Assembly (NCBI GenBank): GCA_003168295.1
Contig: PMST01000639.1
Coordinates: 1-14,870 of the forward strand
Length of the DNA: 14,870 bases
Source of the DNA: Actinomycetota bacterium
GTDB lineage: Bacteria; Actinomycetota; Actinomycetes; Streptosporangiales; Streptosporangiaceae
Direction of reading: 5' to 3'
Positions 12,178 to 14,870 of the stretch are shown here, one piece after another. The notes beneath the pieces were generated by a model, which was given only the letters and a program-made list of their open reading frames with translations, searched no databases and was not told the origin of the DNA. Made by a program: the position numbers and the translations under genes. How positions within the stretch are numbered: the stretch's first letter is position 1; each line of letters starts with the position of its first letter.

Positions 12178-14870
12178 AATGCCGTGGCGCAGCGCTTCGC
12201 GGACGATCTCTACCCTGCTCTTGGCACCGAGCTTGGCCAGGATGTGCGAGATATAAGTCTGCACCGTGCGCCGGGACAAAAACATGCTGCGGGCGATCTC
12301 CGACGTTGAGTCGCCCCGGGCGACCAGGGCGGCGATCTTGACCTCCGTCGGCGTGAGCGCCCCCCAGCCGGAGGCGGCCCGCGGACCGCGCGGACCGCGG
12401 ACGCCGCGCCTGATGCCATGGCGGCGAAGCCGGCTGTCGGCCCGGCGGATGTCCCAGCGGGCATTCAGGCCCTCATACAAACTGACGGCCTCGTTCAGCG
12501 CGGCCCGGGCCTCCTCGTGCTGGCCACGCTCGGCCAGCACGGCCGCTAGGTCCTCCACGGCGGCAGGCAATTCCGCGGCCGGGCCGATCGTTCGGTAGTG
12601 CGCGACGGCGTCCCGGAGCGGGACCGGATCAGATTCGAGCAGGCCCTGACACCGCAGGCTAGCCGCGGCCGCCCGAGCCGGCCGGGTTTCCGCCGCGGCC
12701 TCCGCCTGGCAGGCCCGGGCCGCGGTCTGCGCGATCTGCCGGTCGCCGGCGGCGGTCGCGAGCCGCACGAGATCCGGCAGCCACTGGTGGGTCAGGGTCA
12801 TCTCGCCGTCGTGCCGGGGCACGATCGCGGCCAGCACCTGCATGGCCTGATGGGCCTCGCCGCGCTGCTCCAGCGCCACGGCGTGCGCGGCGACGAGAAA
12901 GTCCCTGTTCTCCCGGTCGGGGATCCTCAGGACGGGGAGAGCCAGGCCCGCGCGGAGATGCTGATCGGCCGTCGTACGCTGGTCCCGCCGTCCGGCAATG
13001 AGCGCGGCCACACCGTGGACGAGCAGCGCTGGCCAGCGCTCGCGCAGAAACGTATACGTGAGCCCGGGAGCATCGCCCTCATCGGTGCTCAGCTCCGCCA
13101 GCGCGTCGTCCCACTGGCCAAGCCAGTACCGCAGCACGGCCGCGGCGACCCAGGTCGTACGATCGGGACCGCCGCTGCGCTGGGCGGATGCACGAGCCTG
13201 CCGGAGGGTCGACTCCGCTTCCGGCCAGCGGTCCAGGTTCTGCAAGGTGAAAATACGGCCATCGACGGCGAACGAGCGCAGGTCCGCGTAGCCGGGATCG
13301 TCGCCGAGCACGCGCAGTGCCCGGTCGACGTAGTCGAGCGCGGCGGCATGGTCACGCCTGACGCCATGGCTCAGCCACAGGTCGGTCAGGGCGTGGGCGG
13401 TCGCGAACGCGTCGCCCGTCTCCTCGGCGACATTGAGGGCCTGCCGGGCGGTCACGTCCGCCGTGTCCAGCTCACCGGTATCGGCCCGCTCGAGCATCGC
13501 CAGCAAGGCCAGCATCCGGGCCTGCCAGGTGCGAGGCAGGCCGGCCGCCAGCCCCTGGCCGATGGCGGCGATCGCTTCATCGCTGCGGCCCGCACTGACC
13601 TGAGCCCGCGCGAGCACCGAGTACGTCTCGGCCCGCCGCACCGGGTCAGCCATCACCGGCAGCGCCGCTCGGGCCTGCTGGGCCGCCTCGTCATAGGAGC
13701 CGGCCGCGAGCAGGGCCCGGGCCAGGCTGGCGGTGAGCCCGTCCCAGGTTTCATTGCCGCTGGAGGTTTCGTCCAGTTCCCGCCGCAGCAAGTCGGCCGC
13801 CAGTTGCGGTGCCTGCGTGGTCAGCGTGGGCGCGGTCCGGAGAAGCCAGGCTCGAGCCCAGCCCGCACCTGGCTGTCCCGCCGCGAAAAGCTGCTGCGCG
13901 ACGCTCAGGGCATCCGCATCCGTGGCCGCGAGCTCTTGCGCCGCCTCGGCGTGCAGCGCCGTGCGCAGTGCCGTCGGCATGCTCGCATAGAGCGCTTGAT
14001 GGATCAGCTGATGCCGGAACGCCAGTTCGGAACCCGAGCCGACCAGGATGCGGGCCGCCACGGCCTCCTGCAGCCCAGCGGCCAGTTCCGACACCGGCCT
14101 ACGCAGCAGCACGGCCAGGTGGGTGACCGTGAACTTTCCGCCCAGCAGCGCGGCCGTCTGGAGGATCTGCGCCGTCTCAGCCGAGACGGAGCTGAGCCGG
14201 TCATTCAGCACGGCAGCCAGCGACGCCGGCAGTTGTTCCTGGGCCGACCAGACGCCGCCGGCGGCCCGCTCACGCGCCAGGGCGTCGACCAGCTCGCGCA
14301 GGTACAGGGGATTTCCAGCGGCCTGACCGGTCAGCTGACGCAGCGTACCCGCAGGCGGCGTGCCGAGCATGGCCGTTATCAGGGTGGCCACATCGGCCTC
14401 GTGCAGCGGCCCGAGCGTGACCACCGCCCCGCCGCGGCGGGCCAGGGACGTGCGTACCTGCTGCACCTCCGGCCGGCTCGGATCCGACCGGCACGTCGCG
14501 ATCAGCAACAGCCGCAGCTGATCAATGGAGCCGGCGAGCTGGTGCCAGACGAGCAGCGACGCGTCATCGGCCCACTGCAAGTCGTCGATGACCATCACTG
14601 TCGGGGCGGTTGCGCACAGCTCGTCCGCCAGTGCCACCAGGACCTCGACACTAGAAACCGACGCGTCGCCGTCGGCGAACAGCCCGAGACGCTGGCTGCG
14701 CAGCAGCCTGGCGGCGTGCGCGCGGCGAGGGTCGGGCGAACTGAGCCGGACCTGCAGGCAGTCCTGGATCACGCTCAGCGGCAGCCGCTCGGCGAGCTGG
14801 TCCGCGATCCCCCACCCGATGTTCCATCCCAGCTCGCTCGTCCCGGCTAGGGCCTCGACGACCAGGGACG
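12169..14870 (-). CDS. LuxR-3: large ATP-binding LuxR-family regulator, 5' end outside window
   Basis: The minus frame is open to the right edge, starting in the window with SLVVEALAGTSELGWN, which is what follows a Walker A motif in this family; the P-loop itself must lie just outside. Walker B is VMVIDDLQWADD (14595-14563), followed by the sensor segment LLLIATCRSDPSRPE and TPR-like helices. A C-terminal LuxR HTH at about 12355-12175 reads LTPTEVKIAALVARGDSTSEIARSMFLSRRTVQTYISHILAKLG, the canonical four-helix form, and stops properly at 12169. An internal GTG at 14772 is not the true start. The AAA ATPase gates oligomerisation, the TPR part senses a ligand or partner, and the HTH binds DNA. 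It lies 54 bases upstream of LuxR-2 on the same strand, so an operon is likely. Compared with LuxR-2 it belongs to the other subtype (WADD Walker B rather than MalT-like), so the two are not recent duplicates. Confidence 0.92.
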   Translation of the reverse strand, partial: SLVVEALAGTSELGWNIGWGIADQLAERLPLSVIQDCLQVRLSSPDPRRAHAARLLRSQRLGLFADGDASVSSVEVLVALADELCATAPTVMVIDDLQWADDASLLVWHQLAGSIDQLRLLLIATCRSDPSRPEVQQVRTSLARRGGAVVTLGPLHEADVATLITAMLGTPPAGTLRQLTGQAAGNPLYLRELVDALARERAAGGVWSAQEQLPASLAAVLNDRLSSVSAETAQILQTAALLGGKFTVTHLAVLLRRPVSELAAGLQEAVAARILVGSGSELAFRHQLIHQALYASMPTALRTALHAEAAQELAATDADALSVAQQLFAAGQPGAGWARAWLLRTAPTLTTQAPQLAADLLRRELDETSSGNETWDGLTASLARALLAAGSYDEAAQQARAALPVMADPVRRAETYSVLARAQVSAGRSDEAIAAIGQGLAAGLPRTWQARMLALLAMLERADTGELDTADVTARQALNVAEETGDAFATAHALTDLWLSHGVRRDHAAALDYVDRALRVLGDDPGYADLRSFAVDGRIFTLQNLDRWPEAESTLRQARASAQRSGGPDRTTWVAAAVLRYWLGQWDDALAELSTDEGDAPGLTYTFLRERWPALLVHGVAALIAGRRDQRTTADQHLRAGLALPVLRIPDRENRDFLVAAHAVALEQRGEAHQAMQVLAAIVPRHDGEMTLTHQWLPDLVRLATAAGDRQIAQTAARACQAEAAAETRPARAAAASLRCQGLLESDPVPLRDAVAHYRTIGPAAELPAAVEDLAAVLAERGQHEEARAALNEAVSLYEGLNARWDIRRADSRLRRHGIRRGVRGPRGPRAASGWGALTPTEVKIAALVARGDSTSEIARSMFLSRRTVQTYISHILAKLGAKSRVEIVREALRHGIAP
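12381..12398. repeat. Tandem 9-bp repeat in the LuxR-3 linker
   Basis: GCGGACCGC occurs twice in direct tandem, followed by a partial third unit. On the coding strand it gives the RGPRGP stretch just before the HTH domain. The unit is a multiple of three, so copy changes would alter linker length without a frameshift. Confidence 0.6.

Noticed and set aside
12598..14850. 750-aa open frame on the plus strand
   Set aside because: It is wholly antisense to LuxR-3, whose ATPase and HTH motifs are clear. The translation is Arg/Gln/Gly-rich without domains, the usual result of antisense reading of GC-rich genes.
1..14870. Insertion sequence, integrase, tRNA or rRNA genes
   Set aside because: No transposase or integrase motifs, terminal inverted repeats with target duplication, or cloverleaf-type sequences were recognised on either strand.

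Overview
The window is very GC-rich, with strong G/C bias at third codon positions, Shine-Dalgarno sites of the AGGAGG/GGAAGG type, a WhiB protein, BON-domain and DUF2252 proteins, and several giant LuxR-type (MalT-like, STAND) regulators. This points to a filamentous or soil actinomycete (Actinomycetota). Genus cannot be fixed from the sequence. No rRNA, tRNA, CRISPR array, transposase or phage gene was seen.

Layout. (1) 1-718, minus: N-terminal part of a MalT-like LuxR regulator (LuxR-1), cut by the left edge; divergent from it, a 72-aa conserved-type small protein (915-1133). (2) 1379-4146, plus: a three-BON-domain protein, a DUF2252 protein and a WhiB-type iron-sulfur regulator, each with its own good ribosome binding site and separated by about 150 bases, so probably separate or loosely coupled units. 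(3) 4111-5400: a decayed stretch holding a broken thiamine-diphosphate (pyruvate oxidase/dehydrogenase type) gene, a truncated AlkA-type DNA glycosylase, and two start codons with excellent ribosome binding sites that lead into very short frames. (4) 5572-6534: an intact metallo-beta-lactamase-fold hydrolase preceded by two near-identical inverted-repeat operators and followed by a perfect 32-bp palindrome. (5) 6652-9162: a class II UvrA-like ABC ATPase lacking the UvrB-binding insertion. (6) 12114 down to about 9200, minus: a second MalT-like regulator (LuxR-2), paralogous to LuxR-1. Its frame does not stop after the HTH domain but stays open to 7861, antisense to uvrA. (7) 14870-12169, minus: a third large LuxR regulator (LuxR-3), cut by the right edge, 54 bases upstream of LuxR-2 and probably co-transcribed with it.

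How they may work together (inference): the region is a regulator- and stress-rich accessory block. Large STAND regulators frame a DNA-protection/repair gene (UvrA2-like), a degraded base-excision glycosylase, a hydrolase and stress-type proteins (BON, WhiB). The strongest unusual signals are the array of 7-bp G/C homopolymer tracts (9434-9515) in the LuxR-2 linker just before its DNA-binding domain, which could be a phase-variable switch and/or G-quadruplex, the missing stop codon of the same gene, and the paired TCACC-N7-GGTGA operators before the hydrolase.
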